This document shows positions 28,501 to 36,692 of a stretch of DNA of 64,000 nucleotides, in pieces. Source of the stretch: Opacimonas sp014872805 (GTDB lineage Bacteria; Pseudomonadota; Gammaproteobacteria; Enterobacterales; Alteromonadaceae); contig WKFN01000012.1 in the NCBI GenBank assembly GCA_014872805.1, positions 248,001 through 312,000 of the forward strand, in the 5' to 3' direction. The stretch's first letter is position 1, and every line of letters starts with the position of its first letter. The notes beneath the pieces are model-generated. The model was not told where the DNA came from. It ran no database searches and saw only the letters and a list, made by a program, of their open reading frames with translations. The position numbers and the translations under genes are program-made.

Positions 28501-29049
28501 GGCTTGAATGTATTGCGCTTCGTTAGCACGTTCTGTGCGTTGTAATTCAATATAGAAGCGGTCAGCAAAATGCACTTTATAAAATTCAGTAATGTGAGCG
28601 GCTTTGTCTAATTTATTTTTTAATAATGCTCGACCTAGCTCGCCTTCCATTGCGCCAGATAGAATCAACACGCCCGCTTCAAACTCAACTAACCATTCAC
28701 TATTGATCACTGGACGACCTTGGATATGGCCTTGTTGATAAGCCTTTGACACCAAAATTGTAATATTCTTATAACCTTCGTTATTCATCGCATATAAGGT
28801 TAAACGACAAATTTCATCTGGCCACAGATGACTTTGTACCCAGACATCGACACCGATGATGGGCTTAATCCCCATATCGTGCGCACCAGAATAAAACTTA
28901 ACTAAACCACAAAAGTTCATTTGGTCTGTTACAGCGATCGCTGGCATCTTTTGTTGTAAGCATGCAGCAAGAATAGGTTTGACCTTGGCCAAGCCATCCA
29001 TCATCGAAAAATCACTGTGAACACGCAGGTGAACGAAACTTGGTTCCAT
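25591..29049 (-). CDS. dnaE: DNA polymerase III alpha subunit
   Basis: This is the replicative polymerase. From MEPSFVHLRVHSD the protein has 1152 residues (E. coli 1160): PHP domain (1-270, HSDFSMMDGL), palm with the catalytic aspartates in SMPDFDIDF near residue 400, fingers, tandem HhH, and an OB fold (ASIAGLVIGVRVMTNKKG). A GTG 19 codons upstream is in frame but has no ribosome site and abuts the rnhB stop, so the ATG at 29049 is preferred. Confidence 0.97.
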   Translation of the reverse strand: MEPSFVHLRVHSDFSMMDGLAKVKPILAACLQQKMPAIAVTDQMNFCGLVKFYSGAHDMGIKPIIGVDVWVQSHLWPDEICRLTLYAMNNEGYKNITILVSKAYQQGHIQGRPVINSEWLVEFEAGVLILSGAMEGELGRALLKNKLDKAAHITEFYKVHFADRFYIELQRTERANEAQYIQAAVDWASEQDLPVVATNEVVFLEEKDFDAHEIRVCIHDGYTLEDNRRPKKYSPKQYFRSAGEMVELFSDIPEAIANTLEIAKRCNVTVQLGTYFLPNFPTGDLTIEDYLVKVSQEGLERRLLKIFPDEATRKAQRSEYDERLHIELEVINQMGFPGYFLIVMEFIQWSKDNGIPVGPGRGSGAGSLVAYALDITDLDPLEFDLLFERFLNPERVSMPDFDIDFCMDRRDEVIDHVAELYGRDAVSQIITFGTMAAKAVVRDVGRVLGHPYGFVDRISKLIPGDPGMTLAKAFDVEPRLGELERSDADVKELIHMARILEGVTRNAGKHAGGVVIAPTQITDFAALYCDDEGRNPVTQFDKNDVETAGLVKFDFLGLRTLTIIQWAIDMIKLGTGEKVDITQIPLEDKASFDLLQAAQTTAVFQLESRGMKDLINRLQPDCFEDIIALVALFRPGPLQSGMVDNFIDRKHGREDISYPDAEYQHECLKEILEPTYGIILYQEQVMQIAQEMAGYSLGGADLLRRAMGKKKPEEMEKQRSVFAAGAKDNNIDPDLAMKIFDLVEKFAGYGFNKSHSAAYALVSYQTLWLKTHYPAYFMAAVMSADMDNTDKIVTLVDECQNMGITILPPDLNTGQYKFTVNQDNQIVYGIGAIKGVGEGPIEAIIEARENQGKFKDLFDFCSKVDTKKLNKRVLEKLVLAGAFDNLGPHRAAIMASLGDALEAANQHARAESFGQTDMFGLLNDAEEDSHQSFAQVPQWSEKVWLAGEKDTLGLYLTGHPINQYLAEMPSYTSCKISDLTPTGKEGSASIAGLVIGVRVMTNKKGRRWGIVTLDDRSGRVEARLFPDTFEQYEEMLQTDHVLFVQGQVSFDDYSGGNTMTIRSILDIVDAREHYVKALQLVLECPLHTAMVDKIKHTLNQAIGGTCPVEMHVEHAGFNVELRTDSQWYVTPSDQLIHDLKELLGAQAVRLQF

Positions 29050-29106
29050 TAGTTTTCTGAGATTAAAATTAGATTGGTTAAGTGTATCAAATTTTGCGAC
29101 AGACAC

Positions 29107-29682
29107 TTAAACATTTGTTCGATTAGCCAAAATTTGAGCAACCGGTTTAAAGGACAATCGATACTCACTAAGCACCGGTAAATTTTGTAAAGCGCTGATA
29201 TGCGCTTTGGTCGGATAACCTTTGTGCTGAGCAAAGCCATATTCAGGATAACGTGCATCCAATAGCGCCATGTCTTGGTCACGAGTCACTTTGGCAATAA
29301 TCGATGCGGCGCCAATACAAGCGACTTTGCTATCGCCTTTGACCACCGCCTCTGCACGATATTGCCAAGGTGGTATGCGATTGCCGTCAACTTGCACGAA
29401 ATCGGGCTTAATCGAAAGCGCGTCAACCGCTCGGGTCATCGCGAGCATGGTGGCATGCAAAATATTGAATTCATCAATTTCTTCAGGGCTCGCTCGACCT
29501 ATTGCCCAAGCTAGGGCTTTGGCTTGAATCTCAGGAAATAATGCAAGGCGTTTTTTCTCACTAATCGCTTTGGAGTCCCCTAGGCCTTCGATGTGGTTAT
29601 TGGGATCTAATATAACCGCGGCCGTAACCACATCACCGACTAACGGTCCACGGCCAACCTCGTCCACACCGGCTATGAACAT
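29107..29682 (-). CDS. rnhB: Ribonuclease HII
   Basis: RNase HII removes ribonucleotides from DNA and RNA primers. The 191 residues start with the catalytic motif GVDEVGRGPLVGDV (D7, E8); the third acidic residue is in KPDFVQVDGN and the fourth in TRDQDM. It overlaps lpxB by 10 nt and precedes dnaE, the conserved lpxB-rnhB-dnaE order. Confidence 0.97.
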   Translation of the reverse strand: MFIAGVDEVGRGPLVGDVVTAAVILDPNNHIEGLGDSKAISEKKRLALFPEIQAKALAWAIGRASPEEIDEFNILHATMLAMTRAVDALSIKPDFVQVDGNRIPPWQYRAEAVVKGDSKVACIGAASIIAKVTRDQDMALLDARYPEYGFAQHKGYPTKAHISALQNLPVLSEYRLSFKPVAQILANRTNV

Positions 29683-30890
29683 GTCTGCTCCAACATTTGC
29701 AACGCCACGTTAGCCGCTTGCTGACTGGCGTTTTGTTGTAGATCACGATGCAATTTAAGGAACATCTCACCTTGATGCTTTAGTACCGTTGCAGAAACTT
29801 CTGTCATTGTGGAACCCTCAACTTGAATAGTGTGATCAATTGGTGCATCTTCCTTAGCTAATACAGCACTGATATAACTCGCCATGCGTTGAGGATCCAC
29901 ATCTTCTTGTAACAACTCTGGAAATAACGCTTCCTCCGCCAATATATTGGGCAACGAAAAATACTTAGGCTTATACAGCTTGCGCATCATCCAATAGGTC
30001 AAACGTGACATTTTATATGCAGACAACATGGGACGTTTACACAACATTGCCTCAAGCGTCGCTGTACCAGAGGTCAATAATACAAAATCAGATGCAATCA
30101 TCACTGTTCGGGCATCGTCGCGAGTGATATTGATATCGTCCTGAGCGGGATAACTCGCAACCATCTGTTGAATTTGAGCAAAACGGACTTCATTCACCGC
30201 AGGTATCAAGGCTTTAAGTTCTGGATGTTGTTTTTTTAACAGTTCAAATGTCGCCAAAAAGCTTGGCAACATACTCTTGATTTCACCTGCTCTTGAACCG
30301 GGTAATAGTGCTAAGATTGGATGGTTGTTGATAATTCCTAAAGACGCTCGTGCTTGTTGTTGATTTGGTTCAAGAGGTATCTCATCCGCCATAGGATGAC
30401 CAACAAAGGTGTAAGGATGCTGGTATTTTTGATAAATGGGGGTTTCAAATGGAAATAATCCGAGCACATGATGAGTGCTGGCGATGATTTTATGAATACG
30501 CTTTTCACGCCATGCCCAAATGGTCGGAGAAACGTAGTGTAGGGTTTGGATGTCATGTGATTTGGCAAATTTTGCCACGGGAAGGTTAAAATCTGGCGCA
30601 TCCACTCCGATATACAAATCCGGAGCAAAATCCAAAATTTTCTGTTTCAACTCTTTGCGAATACCCAACAACCTAGGTAAATGTTTAATGACCTCGACCA
30701 AGCCCATAACCGATAGTTCATCCATATTAAACCAAGATTCAAGACCTTGTGCTTGACAGAGAGGACCACCGATTCCACACACTTTTAGATTAGTATCTGC
30801 CTCTCGAAGCTGCTTGAGCAAACGAGACGCAAGCATGTCGCCGGATGGTTCGGCGCAGACCAGGACAATTTTGCGCGAAAGGCTAGACAT
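29673..30890 (-). CDS. lpxB: Lipid-A-disaccharide synthase
   Basis: LpxB condenses UDP-diacylglucosamine with lipid X to form the lipid A disaccharide. The 405 residues show the GT-B opening ILVCAEPSGD-type segment (here VLVCAEPSGDMLA), SPTIWAWREKRI and the nucleotide-binding LPGSRAGEI. The C-terminal tail (from about residue 350) is somewhat longer than in E. coli (382 residues). It acts on the inner face of the cytoplasmic membrane. Confidence 0.96.
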   Translation of the reverse strand: MSSLSRKIVLVCAEPSGDMLASRLLKQLREADTNLKVCGIGGPLCQAQGLESWFNMDELSVMGLVEVIKHLPRLLGIRKELKQKILDFAPDLYIGVDAPDFNLPVAKFAKSHDIQTLHYVSPTIWAWREKRIHKIIASTHHVLGLFPFETPIYQKYQHPYTFVGHPMADEIPLEPNQQQARASLGIINNHPILALLPGSRAGEIKSMLPSFLATFELLKKQHPELKALIPAVNEVRFAQIQQMVASYPAQDDINITRDDARTVMIASDFVLLTSGTATLEAMLCKRPMLSAYKMSRLTYWMMRKLYKPKYFSLPNILAEEALFPELLQEDVDPQRMASYISAVLAKEDAPIDHTIQVEGSTMTEVSATVLKHQGEMFLKLHRDLQQNASQQAANVALQMLEQTCS

Positions 30891-30903
30891 TGTCAGATAG
30901 GGG

Positions 30904-31674
30904 CTAGCGGATAATGCCGCGATTAGGTTGGCTCAAAAACTCCACCATAATGTCTAATTCTGGAGTGGTTTGTGCCATCTCACGAATGGCTTCAAGCGCT
31001 TCTGCAACGGTTTTGTTTTGACGATAAATGGCTTTGTAAGCGCGTTTGATATTCAAAATCGCGTCACTAGAAAATCCGCGGCGTTTTAAACCTTCTGCAT
31101 TGATACTTTGCGGAATATGTTTTAAACCATTAATCATTATGTAGGGTGGAACATCTCTTAAGATAACTGAACCACCACCAGTAAATGCATGAGAACCAAT
31201 GTGACAAAACTGATGAACCGCTGTCATACCGCCAAGTATTACAAAATCACCAATGTGAACGTGCCCGGCCACAGTGGCATTGTTGGCAAAAATATTATTG
31301 TCACCCACCATGCAATCGTGCGCGAGGTGTGTGTTCACCATCATAAGGTTATTCGAACCAATTTGCGTCAATCCATTATCTTGCACCGTGCCCCGATGTA
31401 CCGTACAAGACTCACGAAACACATTGTTGTCACCAATAATAAGACGCGTCTTTTCTTCTGCGTATTTTTTGTCTTGGCAGTCTTCGCCAATAGAGCAAAA
31501 CTGAAAGAAGGTGTTGTAATTACCAATAACTGTGTCGCGCTTAATTACGACGTGTGATGTTAATGCACAATTATCGCCAATAACAACGTTTTCACCTACA
31601 TAACAAAATGGTCCAATTGAAACATTGGCACCAATCTGAGCACTTTTTTCAATAATCGCAGTAGAATGGATCAC
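30904..31674 (-). CDS. lpxA: UDP-N-acetylglucosamine acyltransferase
   Basis: LpxA adds the first R-3-hydroxyacyl chain to UDP-GlcNAc in lipid A synthesis. The 256 residues form a left-handed beta helix of hexapeptide repeats with the catalytic histidine H119 in NTHLAHDC, MTAVHQFCHIG, and a C-terminal helical region with AEGLKRRGFS. Six fewer residues precede the active site than in E. coli. It sits between fabZ (4 nt) and lpxB (13 nt). Confidence 0.96.
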   Translation of the reverse strand: MIHSTAIIEKSAQIGANVSIGPFCYVGENVVIGDNCALTSHVVIKRDTVIGNYNTFFQFCSIGEDCQDKKYAEEKTRLIIGDNNVFRESCTVHRGTVQDNGLTQIGSNNLMMVNTHLAHDCMVGDNNIFANNATVAGHVHIGDFVILGGMTAVHQFCHIGSHAFTGGGSVILRDVPPYIMINGLKHIPQSINAEGLKRRGFSSDAILNIKRAYKAIYRQNKTVAEALEAIREMAQTTPELDIMVEFLSQPNRGIIR

Positions 31675-31678
31675 TTTT

Positions 31679-32125
31679 TTATAATTCTCTCATTGCACAC
31701 ATAAAGTCTGAACTGCACACTAATTCACCATCGACAGTGGCAGAACCTTTGAACTTCCATATCCCACGACGCTCTTTTATCAGTTCGACTGATAATTCCA
31801 ACTTATCACCAGGCACTACAGGGCGTTTGAAACGCGCATTGTCTATGCCTGCGAATAAGTATAGCTTACTCGTATCCGCCTCGCTTTTAAATCCTAGGAT
31901 TCCGGCAGCTTGAGCAAGCGCTTCCAAAATTAACACCCCTGGAAAAATAGGCTGCCCAGGAAAGTGCCCGGTAAAACAAGGCTCATTAAAAGTGATGTTT
32001 TTGTAGGCTTTTATCGATTGACCAAGGGTATAATCAGTTACCCTATCAACTAATAAAAATGGGTATCTGTGTGGTAACAAATCCATAATTTCACGAATTT
32101 CAATCGTGTTTAACTCATTTGACAA
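31679..32125 (-). CDS. fabZ: 3-Hydroxyacyl-[acyl-carrier-protein] dehydratase FabZ
   Basis: FabZ dehydrates 3-hydroxyacyl-ACP in fatty acid elongation and competes with LpxA for hydroxymyristoyl-ACP. The catalytic histidine is in GHFPGQPIFPGVLILEALAQ, with the family opening LLPHRYPFLLVDRV. I chose a TTG start at 32125 (148 residues, beginning SNELNTIEI) because GGAG lies 7 nt before it and the length matches homologues. An ATG 9 codons upstream (32152) lacks such a site. Directly upstream is skp, not lpxD. Confidence 0.93.
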   Translation of the reverse strand: MSNELNTIEIREIMDLLPHRYPFLLVDRVTDYTLGQSIKAYKNITFNEPCFTGHFPGQPIFPGVLILEALAQAAGILGFKSEADTSKLYLFAGIDNARFKRPVVPGDKLELSVELIKERRGIWKFKGSATVDGELVCSSDFMCAMREL

Positions 32126-32191
32126 AGTGGTACTCCATAGGGATAAATGCAAATGTGGGCAAAGATACCTGTAAAAGCGCCTAAAACAAAT

Positions 32192-32233
32192 CAGACCAAG
32201 CAGTTTATTTCCTTTTCAGGTCTGCTTGGTCTG
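32192..32233 (-). terminator. Strong hairpin between skp and fabZ
   Basis: CAGACCAAGCAG (32192-32203) and CTGCTTGGTCTG (32222-32233) pair perfectly over 12 bp with an 18-nt loop. On the minus strand the stem is followed by ATTTGTTTTAG, a broken U-tract. It could terminate or attenuate the bamA-skp transcript before fabZ, or act as an RNA-processing site. It lies where lpxD is normally found. Confidence 0.6.
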
Positions 32234-32252
32234 CCAATATTACAGTAATTGA

Positions 32253-32765
32253 TTAGTTTGCTTTGCTTACGCGGTCAATCACTTTTTGTGAAATATCAAA
32301 TTCAGGCTTGGCATACACAGCAGAACCAGCTTGTAATACCAAATCATAACCTTCGGCAGCTGCAATCGCGTCAATCGCCTGTTTAACCAAACCCAAAAGC
32401 TTGGTTTGCTCTTGTTGCTGACGAGCTTGAATCTGTTGCTGTAAAGGGTTAGCACGCTGTTGTAATTCATTTTGGATAGCCATGATCTTTTCTTGTGATT
32501 CGGTCTTTTGTGCATCAGACATAGTAGGACCGTCACGACGCAACTTTTCTGCTTCGAATTGACCGTCGCTGCGCAACTTATCTAACTCAGCTAATTTAGG
32601 CTGAAACTCTTCGTTAATACTTTGAACAACGGCTTGAGTCTGTGGTAACGCTTGCAAAACACCTTGCACGTCAACCACAGCAATTTTTTGGGCTAATGCA
32701 CTGGTGCTGATTAAAGCTGTTGCAACTAATGCAAGTTTGATAAATGACTGAGATAATAGTTTCAA
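32253..32765 (-). CDS. skp: Periplasmic chaperone Skp (OmpH)
   Basis: Skp is a trimeric periplasmic holdase for unfolded outer membrane proteins on their way to BamA. The 170 residues have a signal peptide (cleavage after STSALA, about residue 25), the family start QKIAVVDVQGV, a long glutamine-rich alpha-helical coiled-coil region (about 50-125; QEKIMAIQNEL, QQIQARQQQEQ) and a C-terminal beta segment. It follows bamA by 33 nt. Confidence 0.94.
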   Translation of the reverse strand: MKLLSQSFIKLALVATALISTSALAQKIAVVDVQGVLQALPQTQAVVQSINEEFQPKLAELDKLRSDGQFEAEKLRRDGPTMSDAQKTESQEKIMAIQNELQQRANPLQQQIQARQQQEQTKLLGLVKQAIDAIAAAEGYDLVLQAGSAVYAKPEFDISQKVIDRVSKAN

Positions 32766-32798
32766 AAGAGACTCCTAGTATTTTGACTATATTTATAA

Positions 32799-35279
32799 TT
32801 AGAATGTTTGACCAATATTAAAGGTAAAAAACTTCGCATCATCACCTGGGCGTTCTTTCAAAGCTCTAGAAAAGCTGAACACTAAAGGTCCCATTGGTGA
32901 AATCCATTGTACAGATAAACCCGCTGAGCTTCTATACTCTTTCCAATCACTGTAATCAGCAATCGGATCACTGTTTGCAGCAATGCTCAAGCCTTCGTAC
33001 TGACTGTAGTCGAACTCGGTATCCCAGACATTACCCACATCAAAGAATAAGCTGGTTCTAACAGAACGATCAAATTCAGTATCAACAAATGGAGTGGGTA
33101 CAATCAGTTCTAATCCTGCAAGTGCCATCGCGTTACCACCTAAGCTGCGACGAGAAATAAAGAGTAAATCATTCGCTGGATCCGTTGGTATACTGTTTCC
33201 TTCCGGAGTTGTGATAAAGGCATTCGACACTCGCTGAATGCCTCGAGGACCAACTGTGTTGTTCTCAAAACCGCGCAGCGTATCCGAACCACCCGCAGTG
33301 AAGTTTTCAGTGAACGGTAAGATCTGCTCCACTCCATTGACATCACCGTAACCATTACCATAGCCTAAACGGGCGCGGGCTAAGACTGTCCAACGCTGAT
33401 TACGAGTAAGTGGGAAATAAAACTTGGTATCCAAAATCGTTTTAAAATATTTCACATCGGAGTTAGGGGTTGTGACGCTAAACGATGCACGTTGTGAAGA
33501 ACCATCCGATGGGAATACACCACGATTCAACGTATTGCGGATCCAAGATACTGATGCTTGTAAGCTATCATATTTAATGGGCGCATCTGGGTCGTTTATA
33601 TCTTCGAATTGGGAATAGAAACGATCCGTTTGTTCATAACTAAAGCGATTGAATAACTCGACATTGGCATACGTTAAACCAAAGTTAATGCGATTCACTG
33701 CATTGATTGGATAACCTAGGTTTGCCCCAATCGCAAATTGCTTTGAGTTATAACTGACTACATTGAAGTCAGAACCATCGAATTCTGAATAACTTACGCT
33801 GCCACCTAATGATATCCCATCAATTGTAAAATATGGGTCTGTGTAATTCAGCGCAATGGATTGCTGATACGATACTGTGTTGATATTAATACCAACACGT
33901 TTACCCGTTCCTAAGAAATTATCTTGTTGAATACCCGCTTGTAAACTCAACTTCGTTCTATCCCCGTAACCAATACCTGCATTGAATGAGCCTGCAGGTT
34001 GTTCTTTAACAGAGAAATTCACATCTACTTGATCATCTTGGCCAGGTAAACGCACAGTATCAAACTCAACTTCTTCCATATAAGTTAAACGAGAGAGTTG
34101 ATTTTTAGATACTTCTAACGATTGATTAGATAACCACGCCCCTTCCATCTGTGTAACGTTTTGGCGCAGTACTTCGTCTGCCGTAACGAGATTGCCTTCA
34201 AAATTGATTCGACGAACATAAATACGTTTACCCGGGTCAACGGATACAGTTAGTTTCACCGTATTATCTTCGTCATTAATCTCTGGGATGGTAGTCACAT
34301 TTGGATAAGCATATCCGAATCGACCCAAAAACTTACTGACAAATTCTTCTGCAAACGTCACTTGAGCTTGGTTATATAAGATATCTTGGCGCAGTGGTAA
34401 GAATGCTTTTAAGTGTTCCTCTTGTCCAATCAAGTCACCAATAATATCCACTTCCGATACCGTGTACTTTTCACCTTCACTGACATTAAGTGTGATATAA
34501 ATACCGTCTTTCTCTGGCGTCATTGCAACTTGGGTTGAATCGATCGAAAAACGTAAATAACCACGGTCCATGTAGTAGCTGGTGATGCTTTCCATATCCG
34601 AGGATAGCGTTTGCTTTTGATAACGCGTTTCCGCCATAAAATTCCACCATGGCGCACCAAACTTTAATTCCATCTGGTCAAAGAGTTCTTGATCAGAAAA
34701 AATGTCATTACCTACAATATTAATTTGTTTGATTTTGGCCGCATCGCCCTCTTCAAACAATATTTTTAGATCAACTCGATTACGTGGCAGTGGAGTAATG
34801 ATAGCACTGACGTCAGCAGTGTACTTACCAATGCTATAGTAAAAGTCTTTCAGACCATTTTCGATGGAAGTCAGAACCGTTTTGTCAAGTGGTTCCCCGA
34901 CGATGATGTTAGAGCCTTGCAAGCTCTCTTGCAATTGCTCATCTTTGATATCGTCGTTCCCTTCAAAGATGATGTTAGAAATTGTGGGACGTTCTTTAAC
35001 TACAATCAGCAGAGTATCACCATCGCGCAGTACTTCGATATTCTCAAAGTGAGTGGATGAATACAAAGAACGGATTAATTGCGTCACCCGGAAGGGAGTA
35101 ATTCGGTCGCCAACTTGCACAGGTACGTAGGTTAACGCAGCACCCAAAGCAACACGCTGTAAACCTTGTATACGAATATCATCAATGATGAACTCATTAG
35201 CACTATTGCTCGACTGAGCCACGGCAATCTGACTGAAAAAAACTAAGGCGATTGCACTGAAAAAATGTCTACACTTCAT
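32799..35279 (-). CDS. bamA: Outer membrane protein assembly factor BamA
   Basis: BamA is the beta-barrel core of the outer membrane protein insertion machine. The 826 residues comprise a signal peptide (cleavage near AVAQ, residue 22), five POTRA repeats (about 28-425) and a 16-stranded barrel with the loop motif VRGF-like segment TLRGFENNTVGPRG. It ends in the outer-membrane signature NIGQTF with terminal phenylalanine. It is preceded by rseP and followed by skp, the standard order. Confidence 0.97.
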   Translation of the reverse strand: MKCRHFFSAIALVFFSQIAVAQSSNSANEFIIDDIRIQGLQRVALGAALTYVPVQVGDRITPFRVTQLIRSLYSSTHFENIEVLRDGDTLLIVVKERPTISNIIFEGNDDIKDEQLQESLQGSNIIVGEPLDKTVLTSIENGLKDFYYSIGKYTADVSAIITPLPRNRVDLKILFEEGDAAKIKQINIVGNDIFSDQELFDQMELKFGAPWWNFMAETRYQKQTLSSDMESITSYYMDRGYLRFSIDSTQVAMTPEKDGIYITLNVSEGEKYTVSEVDIIGDLIGQEEHLKAFLPLRQDILYNQAQVTFAEEFVSKFLGRFGYAYPNVTTIPEINDEDNTVKLTVSVDPGKRIYVRRINFEGNLVTADEVLRQNVTQMEGAWLSNQSLEVSKNQLSRLTYMEEVEFDTVRLPGQDDQVDVNFSVKEQPAGSFNAGIGYGDRTKLSLQAGIQQDNFLGTGKRVGININTVSYQQSIALNYTDPYFTIDGISLGGSVSYSEFDGSDFNVVSYNSKQFAIGANLGYPINAVNRINFGLTYANVELFNRFSYEQTDRFYSQFEDINDPDAPIKYDSLQASVSWIRNTLNRGVFPSDGSSQRASFSVTTPNSDVKYFKTILDTKFYFPLTRNQRWTVLARARLGYGNGYGDVNGVEQILPFTENFTAGGSDTLRGFENNTVGPRGIQRVSNAFITTPEGNSIPTDPANDLLFISRRSLGGNAMALAGLELIVPTPFVDTEFDRSVRTSLFFDVGNVWDTEFDYSQYEGLSIAANSDPIADYSDWKEYRSSAGLSVQWISPMGPLVFSFSRALKERPGDDAKFFTFNIGQTF

Positions 35280-35342
35280 TAACTGTTATTCTTCCTAGAC
35301 GAATTATTGTTATTGTATGGAATTGCGTGTCTAAGCGCAAAA

Positions 35343-36692
35343 TTATGTCAGTCTCATGATGTCGTTAAATATCGCGATTGACATAAATGTAAATAATATC
35401 GCTGCGCCAACGCGCAGGCATTTTTCTTGAGTTTCTTCGGATAACGGCTTACCACGTAGCCATTCAATGATGAAGAACATCAAATGCCCCCCATCTAACA
35501 TGGGCAACGGAAGCAAGTTTAAAATTCCTAAATTCACACTTATCAATGCCAAAAAGCTCAAAAAGTACACAAAACCGATACTCGCACTGGCTCCGGCACC
35601 TTGTGCAATACCGACTGGACCACTCAATGACTCTACTGCCACATCACCGGTAAATAATTTACCCAACATTGATATACTTAAGCTCATCAGACGACCAGTG
35701 CGATCAATCCCAGCGACCACGGCATCAAAAAAGCCATATTGCTTAGTCAATACATAGTCACTGCGTTCACCATCCAGTGTTGGGGTCACTCCGAGTAAAC
35801 CAATCTCACCTTGCGGCGTTTCCCGGCGGTCGAGAATAGCATCGAGCTCGTACAATACCGAATTTCTTGCAATGGTTATGGTTACGCCTTCACCTGGACG
35901 CGCTTTAATCATCGCAACTGTTTGTTCCCAATTGTCTAAAAGAGTTCCATCTATTTTCAGGATTTTATCCCCTGGCTTGAGTCCAGCCCTTGCCGCAGCA
36001 GAGTTAGGGGCAATGGTTCCGATAATATTTAGCACTTTGGGTTGAGCAGGATTTATACCAAATTGGGTAAGCGGCATCGTTTCAGCATCGTCTAAACGCC
36101 ATTGATTTAGCCCTATTCGGTACGTGTGTTCACCTCCATCATGCGCAATCACCATAAATAAATGACTGTGACCTAAGGTAGCCAACAACTCATAATTGAC
36201 CGCTTGCCAATCGAGAGTTTTATGGTTATTGATGGAAACGATTTCGCCATCGTTTGGTAGATTTGCTTGCGCTGCAATGGAGTTAGGAATGATCTCGCCT
36301 ATCTTGGGCTTTAACACCGACACACCAAGCATAAACATGAATGCCAAGACGATCACTGCAAAGATAAAATTCACCACTGGCCCTGCTGACACAATAGCAA
36401 ACCGCTGCCAAACGGTTTTTTGATTGAATGATTCATGTCGTTGTTCTGGTGACACCGGATCTACCCGCTCATCCAACATTTTGACATAACCACCTAACGG
36501 AATTGCAGCGATTGCAAACTCAGTGCCGTGCTTATCGTAGCGTGACCAAATGATTTTGCCAAAGCCAATGGAAAAGCGCAGTACTTTTACCCCACACCAA
36601 CGTGCGACAATGAAATGTCCCCACTCATGCACCGCAACCAAAATGCCCAAAGCAACGATAAACGAGGCAATATTCCAAATAATATCTAGCAT
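35343..36692 (-). CDS. rseP: Site-2 protease RseP
   Basis: RseP is the intramembrane zinc metalloprotease that cleaves the anti-sigma factor RseA to activate the sigma-E envelope stress response. The 449 residues show HEWGH at H22-E23-H26 in the first membrane span, two PDZ domains (about 110-300; one with AGLKPGDKILKIDG) and the third ligand in LPLPMLDGGHLMFF. It overlaps ispC by 7 nt. Confidence 0.97.
   Translation of the reverse strand: MLDIIWNIASFIVALGILVAVHEWGHFIVARWCGVKVLRFSIGFGKIIWSRYDKHGTEFAIAAIPLGGYVKMLDERVDPVSPEQRHESFNQKTVWQRFAIVSAGPVVNFIFAVIVLAFMFMLGVSVLKPKIGEIIPNSIAAQANLPNDGEIVSINNHKTLDWQAVNYELLATLGHSHLFMVIAHDGGEHTYRIGLNQWRLDDAETMPLTQFGINPAQPKVLNIIGTIAPNSAAARAGLKPGDKILKIDGTLLDNWEQTVAMIKARPGEGVTITIARNSVLYELDAILDRRETPQGEIGLLGVTPTLDGERSDYVLTKQYGFFDAVVAGIDRTGRLMSLSISMLGKLFTGDVAVESLSGPVGIAQGAGASASIGFVYFLSFLALISVNLGILNLLPLPMLDGGHLMFFIIEWLRGKPLSEETQEKCLRVGAAILFTFMSIAIFNDIMRLT

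Noticed and set aside
29050..29106. GTG start for dnaE directly after rnhB
   Set aside because: No ribosome site, and the extra 19 residues do not resemble DnaE homologues, which begin near MEPSFVHLRVHSD.
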